Assembly (NCBI GenBank): GCA_963791325.1
Contig: CAWBRU010000009.1
Span: forward strand, 186,001-250,000
Direction of reading: 5' to 3'
DNA length: 64,000 bases
DNA from: JBEVJK01 sp963791325
GTDB lineage: Bacteria; Pseudomonadota; Alphaproteobacteria; Rhizobiales; Rhizobiaceae
Made by a program: the position numbers and the translations under genes. This document shows positions 55,563 through 64,000 of the stretch, one piece after another. The notes under the pieces are model-generated. The model was given only the letters and a program-made list of their open reading frames with translations. It did not search any database and was not told where the DNA came from. Numbering within the stretch: the first letter of the stretch is position 1; each line of letters begins with the position of its first letter.

Positions 55563-56637
55563 ATGGCGCGTCTGGGCTCGAGGTCGACCTCCTTCGATGT
55601 CGCCGCGCTGGCCGGCGTCTCCCAGGCATCGGTGTCGCGGGCCTTCAATCCGGGCTCGAGCATCGCCGAGGAAACCCGCGAGAAGGTGCTGGCGGCGGCC
55701 CGCAAGCTCAATTACGTGCCCAATTCGATCGCCAGCAGCCTGACGACCAAGCGCACCAATATCGTCGCGCTGATCGTCGGCAATCTCGGCAATCCGTTCT
55801 ACGTCCACGTTCTGCACCGGTTCAGCCAGCGCCTGCAGGCGCAAGGGCGCCAGGTCCTCACCTTCACCGTCGATCCGGGAGCCGAAAGCGACGAAGCGAT
55901 CCTGCACCTGCTCAAATACCAGGTCGACGGGGTCATTCTCGCTGCAGCCCAGCTGTCGACGCGGATGACCAGCATCTGCCATGAGCGCGGCATCCCGATC
56001 GTGCTTTTCAACCGCTATATCCCGGGCAGCGACGCGTCCTGCGTGCGCTGCGACAACCAAGCCGGCGGCCGGCTGATCGCCGAAGCCTTTCTGGCGGCGG
56101 GGGCGAAGAGCTTCGCCATGATCACCGGCGACCCCAAGGGCACCACCAGCCAGGACCGGGTTCGCGGCTTCGTCGAGCGGCTGCTCGAAGAGGGGGTGAA
56201 GCGCGGCCGAGATCATCGAGGCGCCGGGGCAATCGTCCTATGACGGCGCGGCCGAGGCCGTTCTCGCCCTGTTCGGCCGGCCCGGGGCGCGGCTGCCGGA
56301 CGCGCTCTTCGGGATCAACGACATCATGGCCATGGGGGCGCTCGACACGCTGCGCTATCGCCTCGGGATCAGGGTGCCCGAGGACCTGATGGTGGCGGGC
56401 TTCGACGACATCCTCGAAGGCGGGCGCCTGCCCTACCGGTTGACCACGGTGCGCCAGCCGATCGAGGAGATGGTCGAGGAGACGCTGGCGATCCTCCATC
56501 TCGACGACCCGACGCGGCCGATCGGGCGCGGCGTCGACCGGCCGATCAAGGGCGAACTGGTGATGCGCGATACGGTGCGGCCGCGGCCGGCCCAGGCCGG
56601 GGCGAGCTCGCCGCGCATCCGCGTCCTCGATCCGTAG
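55563..56637 (+). pseudogene. LacI-family transcriptional regulator (one frameshift; probably intact gene)
   Basis: The protein of about 358 residues has the N-terminal LacI helix-turn-helix (TSFDVAALAGVSQASVSRAF) and hinge helix (NYVPNSIASSLTTKRTN). The periplasmic-binding-protein-like effector domain has NLGNPFYVHVLHRFSQRL, GIPIVLFNRYIPG and the C-terminal FGINDIMAMGALDTLRYRLG. The frame breaks near 56210 in EEGVKRGR-EIIEAPGQSS; coding GGCCGAGATC becomes GGCCGCGAGATC on repair. It is divergent from the importer operon and is the best candidate to bind the TGCATGCGCAT sites. Confidence 0.85.
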
Positions 56638-56689
56638 CGCCGATCACCTCGCGCGGCTGAACGCTTCCTCGCAGCGCCCAGTCCGATCG

Positions 56690-58468
56690 CTACTCCGCCG
56701 CCTCGCGTGCCGGCGGCGTGTAGCCGAAGTCGAAGCGGGAGGGTTGGCCGCGTTCCTTGCGGGCGGCTTCGCGCCGGCGCTGGGTCGCGGCGAGGTCGGG
56801 CTGCTGGTCGGCGGTCAAGACCACGCCGTAGCCCGATTGCGCCTGCGCCGCCGACACCAGCCCATAGCGCACGTCGCGCGCCACCAGCCCCGGGTCGCGC
56901 TCCAGCGGATCGCCCCAGCCGCCGGCGCCGGCGGTCTTGTAGATGATCACGTCACCGGGCGTGACCTTGAGGTTGTCCACCTTGGACGGGATCCGGGTGG
57001 GCTCCCCGGCGCCGCCGGCTAGCAGCCACTTGCTCGACGTGCCGCCATGCAGGCCGCCATTGATCCCCCACGGCGGCACCACTTCGCGGTCGTCGTGGAT
57101 CGACACCTGCCCCGGCTCGAGCAGGCGGTAGACCTTTTCGATGCCGGCGCCGCCGCGGTGCAGCCCCGGTCCGCCTGAATCCGCGATCGGCCGGTAGCGC
57201 TCGACCAGCACCGGATAATAGTTCTCGATGTATTCGATCGGCGTCGCCGAGAACAGCGGCCACCAGGCATGGCCATCGAAGCCGTCGCCCCTCGGCCGCC
57301 CCGGGACGCCGCCGAACAGAAGCTCCATCAGCTGGAAGTATTTGCCCGACCGGTCGGTGCCCGAGAAGATGAAATGCGGGCTGGTGCCGTAGCCGGCCGC
57401 CATCGACAGATGCGGCACGAATTGGCCGAGGGCGCCGGCCTGGCAATCGAAGAAGCGGGTATGGGTGTTGAGGCGGTTGGAAAGCGCCGCCGGGAAGCGC
57501 GGATTGAGCAGGCTGCCCTCCGGCAGCACGATCTCGAACAGGTCGTAGAAGCCCTCGTTGAACAGCATCGAGGGATCGAACGACATGATCATGTAGACGC
57601 CGAAGAACAGCTTGCAGAGCCCTTCGTGGATATGGAAGTTGATCGGCCCTTCGGCTTGGCCGTCGGTGCCGGTCCAATCGAAGATGGCGATGTCGCCGCG
57701 CCGGAAGATCGTCAGCGTCATCTTGAACGGGCCATTGCCGAGCCCATCGTCGTCGACATAGTCGGTGAAAGTTACCGGCGTTTCGGGAATATACTTGCGG
57801 ATGACGACGCGCATCGCCTCGCGCGTCCGCTCCAGCAACAGGTCGCAGGCAGCCATGTAGGTCGCGCGGCCGAAGCGGTCGCAGAGCTCACGCACCCGCG
57901 TCGCCGCGGTGCGGCAGCCGGCGATCAGCGCCATCAGGTCGGCGCGGTTCATGTCCGGCGTGCGCGAATTGTTGAGCATGATGTCGAGCACGCCGGTGTT
58001 GAGCACGCCCTTGTCGTAGATGCGCACCGGCGGCACGCGCAGGCCTTCGTCCCAGATGGTGCGGGCATTGGCCGGCATCGAGCCCGGGACCATGCCGCCG
58101 ACATCGACCATGTGGCCGAAGATCGAGGAGAACCCGACCAGCACCCGCTGGTGGAAGATCGGCATCATCACGCACCAGTCATTGTTGTGCGAGATCGAGC
58201 CTTTGCAGGCATAGGGGTCGTTCCAGACGAAGATGTCGCCGTCGTTGATGTCGCCCTGGAATTTCTCCACGATGGCCGGGATATAGGACCCGAACTGGCC
58301 GACGATCATCTGCCCGCGCTCGTTGCAGATCATCGGGAACTCGTCGTGCTGCTCGCGGATCACCGGCGACAGCGATACGCGCACGACGACGCCGTCCATC
58401 TCGAAGCGTGCATTCTTCAGTGCATTCTCGATGATGTCGAGGGTGATGGGATCGACGGCGACGGCCAT
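56690..58468 (-). CDS. hyuB: Hydantoinase B/oxoprolinase family protein
   Basis: The 592-residue protein is the HyuB-type subunit: DPITLDIIENALKNARFEMD at the N-terminus, HNDWCVMMPIFHQRVLVGFS near residue 95, HTRFFDCQAGALGQFVPHLS near 345 and the C-terminal GGWGDPLERDP. With HyuA it forms ATP-dependent cyclic-amide hydrolases or carboxylases (N-methylhydantoinase, 5-oxoprolinase and acetophenone carboxylase families). It follows hyuA by 3 bp. The cyclic or keto substrate cannot be read from sequence. Confidence 0.9.
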   Translation of the reverse strand: MAVAVDPITLDIIENALKNARFEMDGVVVRVSLSPVIREQHDEFPMICNERGQMIVGQFGSYIPAIVEKFQGDINDGDIFVWNDPYACKGSISHNNDWCVMMPIFHQRVLVGFSSIFGHMVDVGGMVPGSMPANARTIWDEGLRVPPVRIYDKGVLNTGVLDIMLNNSRTPDMNRADLMALIAGCRTAATRVRELCDRFGRATYMAACDLLLERTREAMRVVIRKYIPETPVTFTDYVDDDGLGNGPFKMTLTIFRRGDIAIFDWTGTDGQAEGPINFHIHEGLCKLFFGVYMIMSFDPSMLFNEGFYDLFEIVLPEGSLLNPRFPAALSNRLNTHTRFFDCQAGALGQFVPHLSMAAGYGTSPHFIFSGTDRSGKYFQLMELLFGGVPGRPRGDGFDGHAWWPLFSATPIEYIENYYPVLVERYRPIADSGGPGLHRGGAGIEKVYRLLEPGQVSIHDDREVVPPWGINGGLHGGTSSKWLLAGGAGEPTRIPSKVDNLKVTPGDVIIYKTAGAGGWGDPLERDPGLVARDVRYGLVSAAQAQSGYGVVLTADQQPDLAATQRRREAARKERGQPSRFDFGYTPPAREAAE

Positions 58469-58471
58469 GGC

Positions 58472-60535
58472 TCAGTTGCCCTTCCGCTTCGAAATCGGCC
58501 AGATCAGGATGTTGCCGCTGCGATCGATCTCGGCATAGTGGCCGGGCAGCAGGACGGTGGTCGTGTCGTATTGGCGGATGATCGCCGGGCCGTCGACCTC
58601 GGCACCGACGCCGAGCTTGGCGCGGTCGTAGTGCGGCGTGTCGTGCCAATGGCCGGCGAAATAGGCCGGCCGCCGCTCCAGGACGGCGGCCTCGGCGGCG
58701 CCGGCATCGGCGCCCGGCGCGACGTCGGCCACCGGCGGCGTGGCGCCGCGGGCGACCACCCGCAGCGCGACCAGCTCTACGGGCACATGAAAGCGCACCC
58801 CATAGGTTCGTTCGTGCACGGCGTGAAAATCCTCGAGCGGCTTGTCCACTGCGCCCCTGCGGCGGACATCCTCGGCGCTCACCGGCACCGCGACCTCGAA
58901 CCCTTGCTGCTCGTAGCGCAAATCGAGCGCGTAATCGATCGCACGGTCTGCGGCGGCGACCTCCTGCTCGTCGAGCCAGGCGGTCGCCTTCGCCTCGAGC
59001 TCGGCGAACCGCGACCACACCTCGGCCGGGTCGAGCGCCTTGGTCGAGCGGATATGGGTCTGGACGAACTCGTTGCGGAATTCGGCCTCGAGAAAGCCCA
59101 GGGCGCAGAGCACGCCGGGGTTGGGCGGCACCAGCACCGGATAGCTGCCGAGCAGTTCGGCCAACGCGTTGGCATGCAGCGGCCCGGCCCCGCCGAAGGC
59201 CACCAGGCCGAATTCGCGCGGATCGAGCCCGCGCTGCACGGTGATCACGCGCAGCGCCCCCAGCATCACCTCGTTGGCGATGTCGATGATGCCCTTGGCG
59301 GCGTCCTCCGGCGAAAGCTTGAGGCGCTCGCCGGTTGCCGCCACCGCCTGCCGCGCCGCCTCGACGTCGAGCGGCATGTCGCCGCCGAGCAGAACCGGCG
59401 GCAGGTAGCCGAGCACGAGATTGGCATCGCTGACGGTCGGTTCGGTGCCGCCCTGCCCGTAGGCGACGGGGCCCGGGCGTGCGCCGGCGCTGCGCGGCCC
59501 CACCCTGAGCGAGCCGGTGAGATCGGAAACGTCGGCGATCGAGCCGCCGCCGGCGCCGACGCTGCGCACGTCGAGCGTCGGCACCTTGGCCGGGAACATG
59601 CCGACCTCGGTCGAGCGCGAGATGGTGGCTTCTCCGTCGATGATCACCGACACGTCGGTCGAGGTGCCGCCCATATCGAAGGCAAGCAGCTTGGGAAAGC
59701 CGGAGCGGCGCGACAGCATCACCGTGCTGGTGACGCCGCCGGCCGGACCGGAGAGCACGGTATGAACCGGGCGCTCGGAGGCGGCGGAAGCGCTCATCAG
59801 CCCGCCGTCGGAGCGCACGATGTGGAGGTGCGCGGTGACCCCCTCCGCGCGCAGCCGATCCTCGATGCGCGACAGATAGCGGCGCATGATCGGCCGCACA
59901 TAATCGTTCATGACCGTGGTGATCGCCCGGTCGTATTCGCGGAATTCCGGCAGGATGTCGGACGACAGCGACACCGGGATCTGCGGGAAGTTGCGGGCGA
60001 CGATGTCGCGCAGCGCCCGCTCGTGCTCGGCATTGGCGTAAGAATGCATCAGCGAGATGGTCAGCGCCTCGATGCCGGAGTTGCAGAGGTCGTCGATCAG
60101 CCGTTCGGCCGCCGCCAGATCGAGCGGCCTGACCACCTCGCCGCGCGCATTCATCCGTTCCGGGATGCCGCGGGTGTCGGCGAGCGAGGCCAGAGGATCC
60201 GGCTTGTCCATGTTGATCCAGCCAAACAGCGGGCCGGGGGTCCACGCCTTCGCCAGATGCAGCGTATACTCGAAGCCTTCGGTGACCAGGAGCCCGACGC
60301 GGGCGCCCTTGCCTTCCAGCACCGCATTGGTCGCCACCGTGGTGCCGTGCAGGATGAGCTGCAGATCGGCCGGCGAGATGCCGGCCTTGTCGCAGATCAG
60401 GCGCACCCCGGCTGCGACTCCGATCGACTGGTCTTCCGGAGTGGACGGCGTCTTGGCCTCGTAGGTACGGCCGGCCTTGTCGTCATGCAGCAAGAGATCG
60501 GTGAAGGTGCCGCCGACATCTACGCCCAGCCTCAT
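58472..60535 (-). CDS. hyuA: Hydantoinase A/oxoprolinase family protein
   Basis: The 687-residue protein begins with the ASKHA phosphate-binding motif MRLGVDVGGTFTDLLLHDD. It continues with HGTTVATNAVLEGKGARVGL, the HydA block MGGTSTDVSVIIDGEATISR near residue 280, and VGAGGGSIADV. A GGGGAGGAGTTGGGC site supports ATG 60535 over the upstream TTG. It is the ATP-binding partner of HyuB and is divergent from the hydratase operon. A LacI-type palindrome sits 63 bp before its start. Confidence 0.9.
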   Translation of the reverse strand: MRLGVDVGGTFTDLLLHDDKAGRTYEAKTPSTPEDQSIGVAAGVRLICDKAGISPADLQLILHGTTVATNAVLEGKGARVGLLVTEGFEYTLHLAKAWTPGPLFGWINMDKPDPLASLADTRGIPERMNARGEVVRPLDLAAAERLIDDLCNSGIEALTISLMHSYANAEHERALRDIVARNFPQIPVSLSSDILPEFREYDRAITTVMNDYVRPIMRRYLSRIEDRLRAEGVTAHLHIVRSDGGLMSASAASERPVHTVLSGPAGGVTSTVMLSRRSGFPKLLAFDMGGTSTDVSVIIDGEATISRSTEVGMFPAKVPTLDVRSVGAGGGSIADVSDLTGSLRVGPRSAGARPGPVAYGQGGTEPTVSDANLVLGYLPPVLLGGDMPLDVEAARQAVAATGERLKLSPEDAAKGIIDIANEVMLGALRVITVQRGLDPREFGLVAFGGAGPLHANALAELLGSYPVLVPPNPGVLCALGFLEAEFRNEFVQTHIRSTKALDPAEVWSRFAELEAKATAWLDEQEVAAADRAIDYALDLRYEQQGFEVAVPVSAEDVRRRGAVDKPLEDFHAVHERTYGVRFHVPVELVALRVVARGATPPVADVAPGADAGAAEAAVLERRPAYFAGHWHDTPHYDRAKLGVGAEVDGPAIIRQYDTTTVLLPGHYAEIDRSGNILIWPISKRKGN

Positions 60536-60598
60536 GCCCAACTCCTCCCCGCTGTTTTGCCGCGACGCCCACCGCGCTGCCGCCAATCTGACACGTGT

Positions 60599-60612
60599 TG
60601 CATGCGCATACA
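60599..60612. promoter_or_regulatory. Candidate LacI operator, site 2 (TGCATGCGCATACA)
   Basis: A near-perfect palindrome in the 206-bp divergent spacer between hyuA and the hydratase gene; with one more base on each side it reads TTGCATGCGCATACAA. Its TGCATGCGCAT-N-CA core is shared with 55368-55381. Confidence 0.55.
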
Positions 60613-60741
60613 ATCGAGCATAGATTGCCGCTCACGAGGTCCGCAAGAGCAAAGCCTGCTCGGCTTTTCCTAATTTTTTTCCGCGAGCCGGCGATGCGGG
60701 AGGACAGCGCCATTGAATAGGCTTTCTGGACTGCGCAGGCA

Positions 60742-62151
60742 ATGAACGGCCACACCCTCTTCGACAAGGTCTGGGATCGCCACGTCGTCAAGACCTATGC
60801 CGACGGCAGCAGCCTTCTCTATATCGACCGGCATCTGGTGCAGGAGGTGTCGAGCCCGCAGGCCTTCGCCGGCCTGGCCGCCGAGCAGCGGGCGCTGCGC
60901 CGGCCCTGCGCGCACCTCGCCGTCGCCGACCATGCCGTGCCGACCCGGTTTCGCGACCGGCCGCTGCCCGACGGGCTCGCCGCGCGCCAGCTGTCCAGGC
61001 TGGAGGAGAACTGCGCCCGGTTCGGCATCCGCTACATCCCGATGCGCCACCGGCGGCACGGCATCGTCCATGTCATCGGGCCCGAGCTCGGCTTCACCCT
61101 GCCGGGGGTGACGCTGGTCTGCGGCGACAGCCACACCTCCACCCATGGCGCCTTCGGGGCGATCGCCTTCGGCATCGGCGCCAGCGAATGCGAGTGCGTG
61201 TTCGCCACCCAAACGCTGCGCCAGCGCAAGCCGAAGTCGATGCGGGTGGTGCTCGAGGGATCCCTGCCCGAGGACACGGCGGTCAAGGACATCATCCTTG
61301 CGCTGATCGCCAGGATCGGCACCCATGGCGGGGTCGGCTACGCCATCGAATATGCCGGGCCGGCGATTGTCGAACTCTCGATGGAAGCGCGCATGACGCT
61401 CTGCAACATGTCGATCGAGGCCGGCAGCCGGATCGGCATGGTGGCTCCGGACGAGACCACCATCGCCTACGTCAAGGGCCGCCCGCTGGCGCCGGCCGGC
61501 GATGGCTGGGACAGGGCGGTAGACGATTGGCGGGCGCTGCGCACCGACCCCGATGCCCGCTTCGACCGCGAGCTCGTGCTCGACGTCTCGGCGCTGGCGC
61601 CGCAGGTGTCATGGGGCACCAATCCGGGCGAGACCGCGCCGATCGGCGGGCGGGTTCCCGATCCGGCCCTGGAGGCCGATCCCGGCCGCCGCGCCAAGAT
61701 GGAGCGCAGCCTGGCTTATATGGGACTGACCCCCGGCCTGCCGCTGACCGAGATCGCCATCGACCGGGTGTTCATCGGCTCCTGCACCAACGGCCGCATC
61801 GAGGATCTCAGACGGGCGGCGAAGGTGCTTGCCGGCCAGCGGATCGCCCAGGGCGTCTCCGGCATCGTCGTGCCGGGTTCCGCCGCAGTGCGCCTGCAGG
61901 CCGAGGCCGAAGGGCTCGACCGCGTCTTCGTCGCGGCGGGGCTGGAGTGGCGCGACGCCGGCTGCTCGATGTGCGTGGCGATGAACGACGACCGCCTCGC
62001 TGCAGGCGAGCGCTGCGCCTCGACCTCCAACCGCAATTTCGAAGGCCGCCAAGGCATCGGCGGGCGAACCCATCTGATGAGCCCAGCAATGGCTGCGGCC
62101 GCCGCCATTGCCGGCCGGCTGGTCGACGTGCGCACGCTGGGGCACGCCTGA
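60742..62151 (+). CDS. Aconitase-family hydratase large subunit, LeuC-like
   Basis: The 469-residue protein is closely LeuC-like: TLFDKVWDRHVVKTYADGSS, VTLVCGDSHTSTHGAFGAIA, the cluster Cys in IGSCTNGRIEDLR and in DAGCSMCVAMNDD (CxxC), and STSNRNFEGRQG. It should hold a 4Fe-4S cluster and hydrate/dehydrate a branched dicarboxylate. Leucine biosynthesis (3-isopropylmalate) is possible. The operon with an amidase and an isocitrate-lyase-type enzyme, and the divergent hydantoinase, favour a catabolic hydratase for a maleate or citraconate-like acid. The ATG at 60742 lacks a strong ribosome-binding site. Confidence 0.87.
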   Translation: MNGHTLFDKVWDRHVVKTYADGSSLLYIDRHLVQEVSSPQAFAGLAAEQRALRRPCAHLAVADHAVPTRFRDRPLPDGLAARQLSRLEENCARFGIRYIPMRHRRHGIVHVIGPELGFTLPGVTLVCGDSHTSTHGAFGAIAFGIGASECECVFATQTLRQRKPKSMRVVLEGSLPEDTAVKDIILALIARIGTHGGVGYAIEYAGPAIVELSMEARMTLCNMSIEAGSRIGMVAPDETTIAYVKGRPLAPAGDGWDRAVDDWRALRTDPDARFDRELVLDVSALAPQVSWGTNPGETAPIGGRVPDPALEADPGRRAKMERSLAYMGLTPGLPLTEIAIDRVFIGSCTNGRIEDLRRAAKVLAGQRIAQGVSGIVVPGSAAVRLQAEAEGLDRVFVAAGLEWRDAGCSMCVAMNDDRLAAGERCASTSNRNFEGRQGIGGRTHLMSPAMAAAAAIAGRLVDVRTLGHA

Positions 62152-62152
62152 G

Positions 62153-62804
62153 ATGCAGCCTTTCACCAGCCTGGAAAGCGTCGCGGCGCCGCTACCGGAG
62201 GCCGATGTCGACACCGACGTGATCTTTCCCGCCCGCTTCCTGCTGCTGCTGGACAAGGCCGGCCTCGGCCGGCACCTGTTCCATGAGCGGCGCAGCCAGA
62301 ACGGCGCCAGCACCGATTTCGTCCTCAACCGGCCTCCCTTCGACCGCGCGCAGATCCTGGTCGCAGGCGCCAATTTCGGCTCCGGCTCGAGCCGCGAACA
62401 GGCCGTGTGGGCGTTGGCCGACTTCGGCATCCGCTGCGTCATCGCGCCGAGCTTCGGCGAGATTTTCTTCGCCAATTGCTTCAAGAACGGCGTCCTACCC
62501 ATTGTTCTGCAGAGACGCCGAGCACGCTCGGGTGATGTCCGCCGCCGCTCTCGCACAGCCGATCAAGGTGGATCTGGAGACGCAGCGGCTCAGCCTGCCC
62601 GGCCACCCGGCGCTGCCCTTCGACATCGACCCCTATCGGCGTCGCGCATTGCTGTCCGGGCTCGACGAAATCGGTGCGATCCTTGCCGACGATGCCGCCG
62701 AGATCGCGGCGTTCGAAGCCGCCCAGCGGCGGGATTTTCCATGGCTTGCGGTCGACGGCGGATCGCTGGACCGCCTGCTCGACGCCCCCGGAGCGCCGGC
62801 ATGA
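62153..62804 (+). pseudogene. Aconitase-family hydratase small subunit, LeuD-like (one frameshift; probably intact gene)
   Basis: The small swivel subunit starts 1 bp after the large-subunit stop and shows VDTDVIFPARFLLLLDKAGL, the diagnostic ANFGSGSSREQAVWALADFG and FGEIFFANCFKNGVLPIVL. The frame changes near 62515; AGACGCCGAG restored to AGACGCGCCGAG gives QRRAEHARVMSAAAL and a full protein of about 217 residues. The stop overlaps the next start (ATGA), indicating one operon. Confidence 0.85.
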
Positions 62805-63454
62805 CCGAAGCCGATCTTGCAGCAAACTACAAGGGCGCGTTCGGCAAGCGCCTCGGCTTCGGCCAGCGGCCGGCGCTGTTGCTGATCGACCTGGTCGAGG
62901 CCTATTTCAACCCCGGCTGCGCGCTCTATGCCGGCGTGGAAGAGGTGCTCGAATCGGCGATCCGCCTCCAGGGTGAAGCCCGAAGCGCCGGCATTCCGGT
63001 CATCTACACCAACGTCGTCTACAACAAATCGGCGCTGAACGGCGGCCGCTTCTATCAGAAGTCGCTGACGCTGCACAATTTTCTCGAAGGCAGCCCGATG
63101 GGCGCCTGGCCAAAGGGGCTGCGGCCGGCCGACGACGAGCTGGTCATCTCCAAGCAATATCCCAGCGCCTTCTTCGGCACCTCGCTCGCCTCGACGCTGA
63201 CCACGCAGGGCATCGACACGCTGATCCACGCCGGGGTGTCGACCAGCGGCTGCGTACGGGCGACCTGCGTCGACTGCTGCTCCTACGGCTTCATCCCGAT
63301 CATCGTGCGCGACGCCGTCGGCGACCGCCACAGCGCGCCCCACGAGGCCAATCTGTTCGACATGGACGCCAAATATGGCGACGTGGTCAGCGAAACCGAA
63401 GCGATCGCCTATCTGCGAAACCTGAAAGCCGTTCGATGCACAAGCGCAGTCTGA
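62801..63454 (+). CDS. Isochorismatase-family cysteine hydrolase (amidase)
   Basis: The 217-residue protein has the full catalytic triad of cysteine amidohydrolases in this fold: Asp in LLLIDLVEAYF, Lys in LVISKQYPSAFFGTSLAS and Cys in GVSTSGCVRATCVD. Relatives hydrolyse N-carbamoylsarcosine, maleamate (NicF) or nicotinamide. It overlaps the hydratase small subunit by 4 bp and the lyase by 19 bp. Next to hydantoinase genes, an N-carbamoyl amino acid or a maleamate-like half-amide is the natural guess. Confidence 0.88.
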   Translation: MTEADLAANYKGAFGKRLGFGQRPALLLIDLVEAYFNPGCALYAGVEEVLESAIRLQGEARSAGIPVIYTNVVYNKSALNGGRFYQKSLTLHNFLEGSPMGAWPKGLRPADDELVISKQYPSAFFGTSLASTLTTQGIDTLIHAGVSTSGCVRATCVDCCSYGFIPIIVRDAVGDRHSAPHEANLFDMDAKYGDVVSETEAIAYLRNLKAVRCTSAV

Positions 63455-64000
63455 GTGCCGCCCTTGCCGCCGGGGAGTTCGTTCTCGCCCCCGGCATCCA
63501 CGACATGATCACGGCCGTGATCAGCAACAAGATCGGCTTCGATTTCGTTTACGCCTCGGGCTACTGGCTGACCGCCTCGGCCTACGGCCTGCCGGATGCC
63601 GGGATCGCCAGCTATACGCAGATGCTCGACCGGGTGGCGACGTTGTGCCGGACCGTCGACGCCGCGGTGATCGCCGATGCCGACACCGGCTATGGCGGCC
63701 TGCTCAACGTCCACCACACGGTGCGCGGTTACGAGGAGGCGGGGGTGGCCGCCATCCAGATCGAGGACCAGGAATTTCCGAAGAAATGCGGGCACACGCC
63801 GTTTAAGCGCGTCGTGCCGGTCATCGACATGGTCGAGAAGGTCAAGGTGGCCTGCGAGGCCCGCCGCAATCCCGAGACGCTGATCATCGCCCGCACCGAT
63901 GCCCGCCAGACCGACGGGTTCGAGGGCGCGCTCGCCCGCGGCCTTGCCTATGGCGAGGCCGGCGCCGACATCGTCTTCCTCGAAGCGCTGGAAAGCGAGG
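63436..64000 (+). CDS. Isocitrate lyase / PEP mutase family lyase, truncated by window edge
   Basis: The first 188 residues are visible: LAPGIHDMITAVISNKIGFD, VIADADTGYGGLLNVHHTV (metal-binding Asp) and the catalytic loop EDQEFPKKCGHTPFKRVV with the KKCGH motif of true lyases, then IARTDARQTDGFEGALARG. The family includes methylisocitrate lyase, 2,3-dimethylmalate lyase and oxaloacetate decarboxylase; KKCGH favours a C-C bond-cleaving lyase. The ATG at 63436 overlaps the amidase end. It would cleave the hydrated product of the upstream hydratase. Confidence 0.87.
   Translation, partial: MHKRSLSAALAAGEFVLAPGIHDMITAVISNKIGFDFVYASGYWLTASAYGLPDAGIASYTQMLDRVATLCRTVDAAVIADADTGYGGLLNVHHTVRGYEEAGVAAIQIEDQEFPKKCGHTPFKRVVPVIDMVEKVKVACEARRNPETLIIARTDARQTDGFEGALARGLAYGEAGADIVFLEALESE

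Noticed and set aside
57269..60673. An 1134-codon open frame on the plus strand opposite hyuB and hyuA
   Set aside because: It is an antisense shadow produced by high GC codon bias: rich in Arg/His/Asp/Gly without any domain, while the minus-strand frames are clear HyuA and HyuB with a good ribosome-binding site.
60742..62804. Plain leucine-biosynthesis leuCD
   Set aside because: Not excluded by sequence, but overlapping genes for an amidase and a lyase and the shared LacI-type site argue for catabolism, so no leu gene symbols were given.

Overview
The window is high-GC chromosomal DNA, most likely from a member of the Hyphomicrobiales (Alphaproteobacteria). The signs are a NuoABCDEF cluster whose NuoE carries a long low-complexity C-terminal tail, DUF992 and DUF930 proteins, a GcrA-like fragment, many catabolic ABC importers, and copies of a dispersed repeat ending in TAGAGCAATTCC that I associate with this group. 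I saw no rRNA, tRNA, CRISPR array or insertion sequence. The species cannot be fixed from the sequence alone.

Layout. 1-5861 (minus strand) is the start of the complex I operon nuoABCDEF. A small four-helix-bundle gene flanked by inverted 7-bp repeats sits between nuoC and nuoD. 5862-11797 is a housekeeping/envelope stretch: DUF992, DedA, cupin, four peptidoglycan-binding-domain-only proteins, a TonB-like DUF930 protein and a GcrA-like fragment. 11820-26606 is a catabolic cluster: acoABC-type dehydrogenase, a SorC regulator, a PfkB kinase, a zinc dehydrogenase, a GlpD-like flavoprotein and a complete sugar/polyol ABC importer. A 32-bp dyad (GAACA-N22-TGTTC) recurs in its promoters. 26625-31987 holds membrane and envelope genes. 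32168-41713 is a second cluster: ABC importer without its own ATPase, MocR regulator, DegT aminotransferase, N,N-dimethylformamidase-like large subunit and an alcohol dehydrogenase. 41746-48251 holds DUF5666-like, DMT exporter, GGDEF-EAL and Ppx/GppA genes and a small lipoprotein. 48260-64000 is a third catabolic region. One operon encodes a ribose-type ABC importer plus a HisD-like dehydrogenase, an SDR and an ADH. A LacI regulator and hydantoinase/oxoprolinase HyuB-HyuA follow, then a divergent operon of LeuC/LeuD-like hydratase, isochorismatase-fold amidase and isocitrate-lyase-family lyase. The palindrome TGCATGCGCAT-N-CA occurs in both divergent promoters and ties the two halves together.

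The most unusual property is textual. Twelve genes are frameshifted at about 45 places in total. Each break I examined can be repaired by putting back 2 bp (CG or GC), or 4 bp, inside an alternating CG tract, which restores a CGCG or GCGC. The codons around the breaks otherwise look intact. A sequencing or assembly artefact is the simplest reading, with a -2 frameshift hot-spot process as the alternative. These genes are labelled pseudogene for the sequence as given, but their products are described as if intact.
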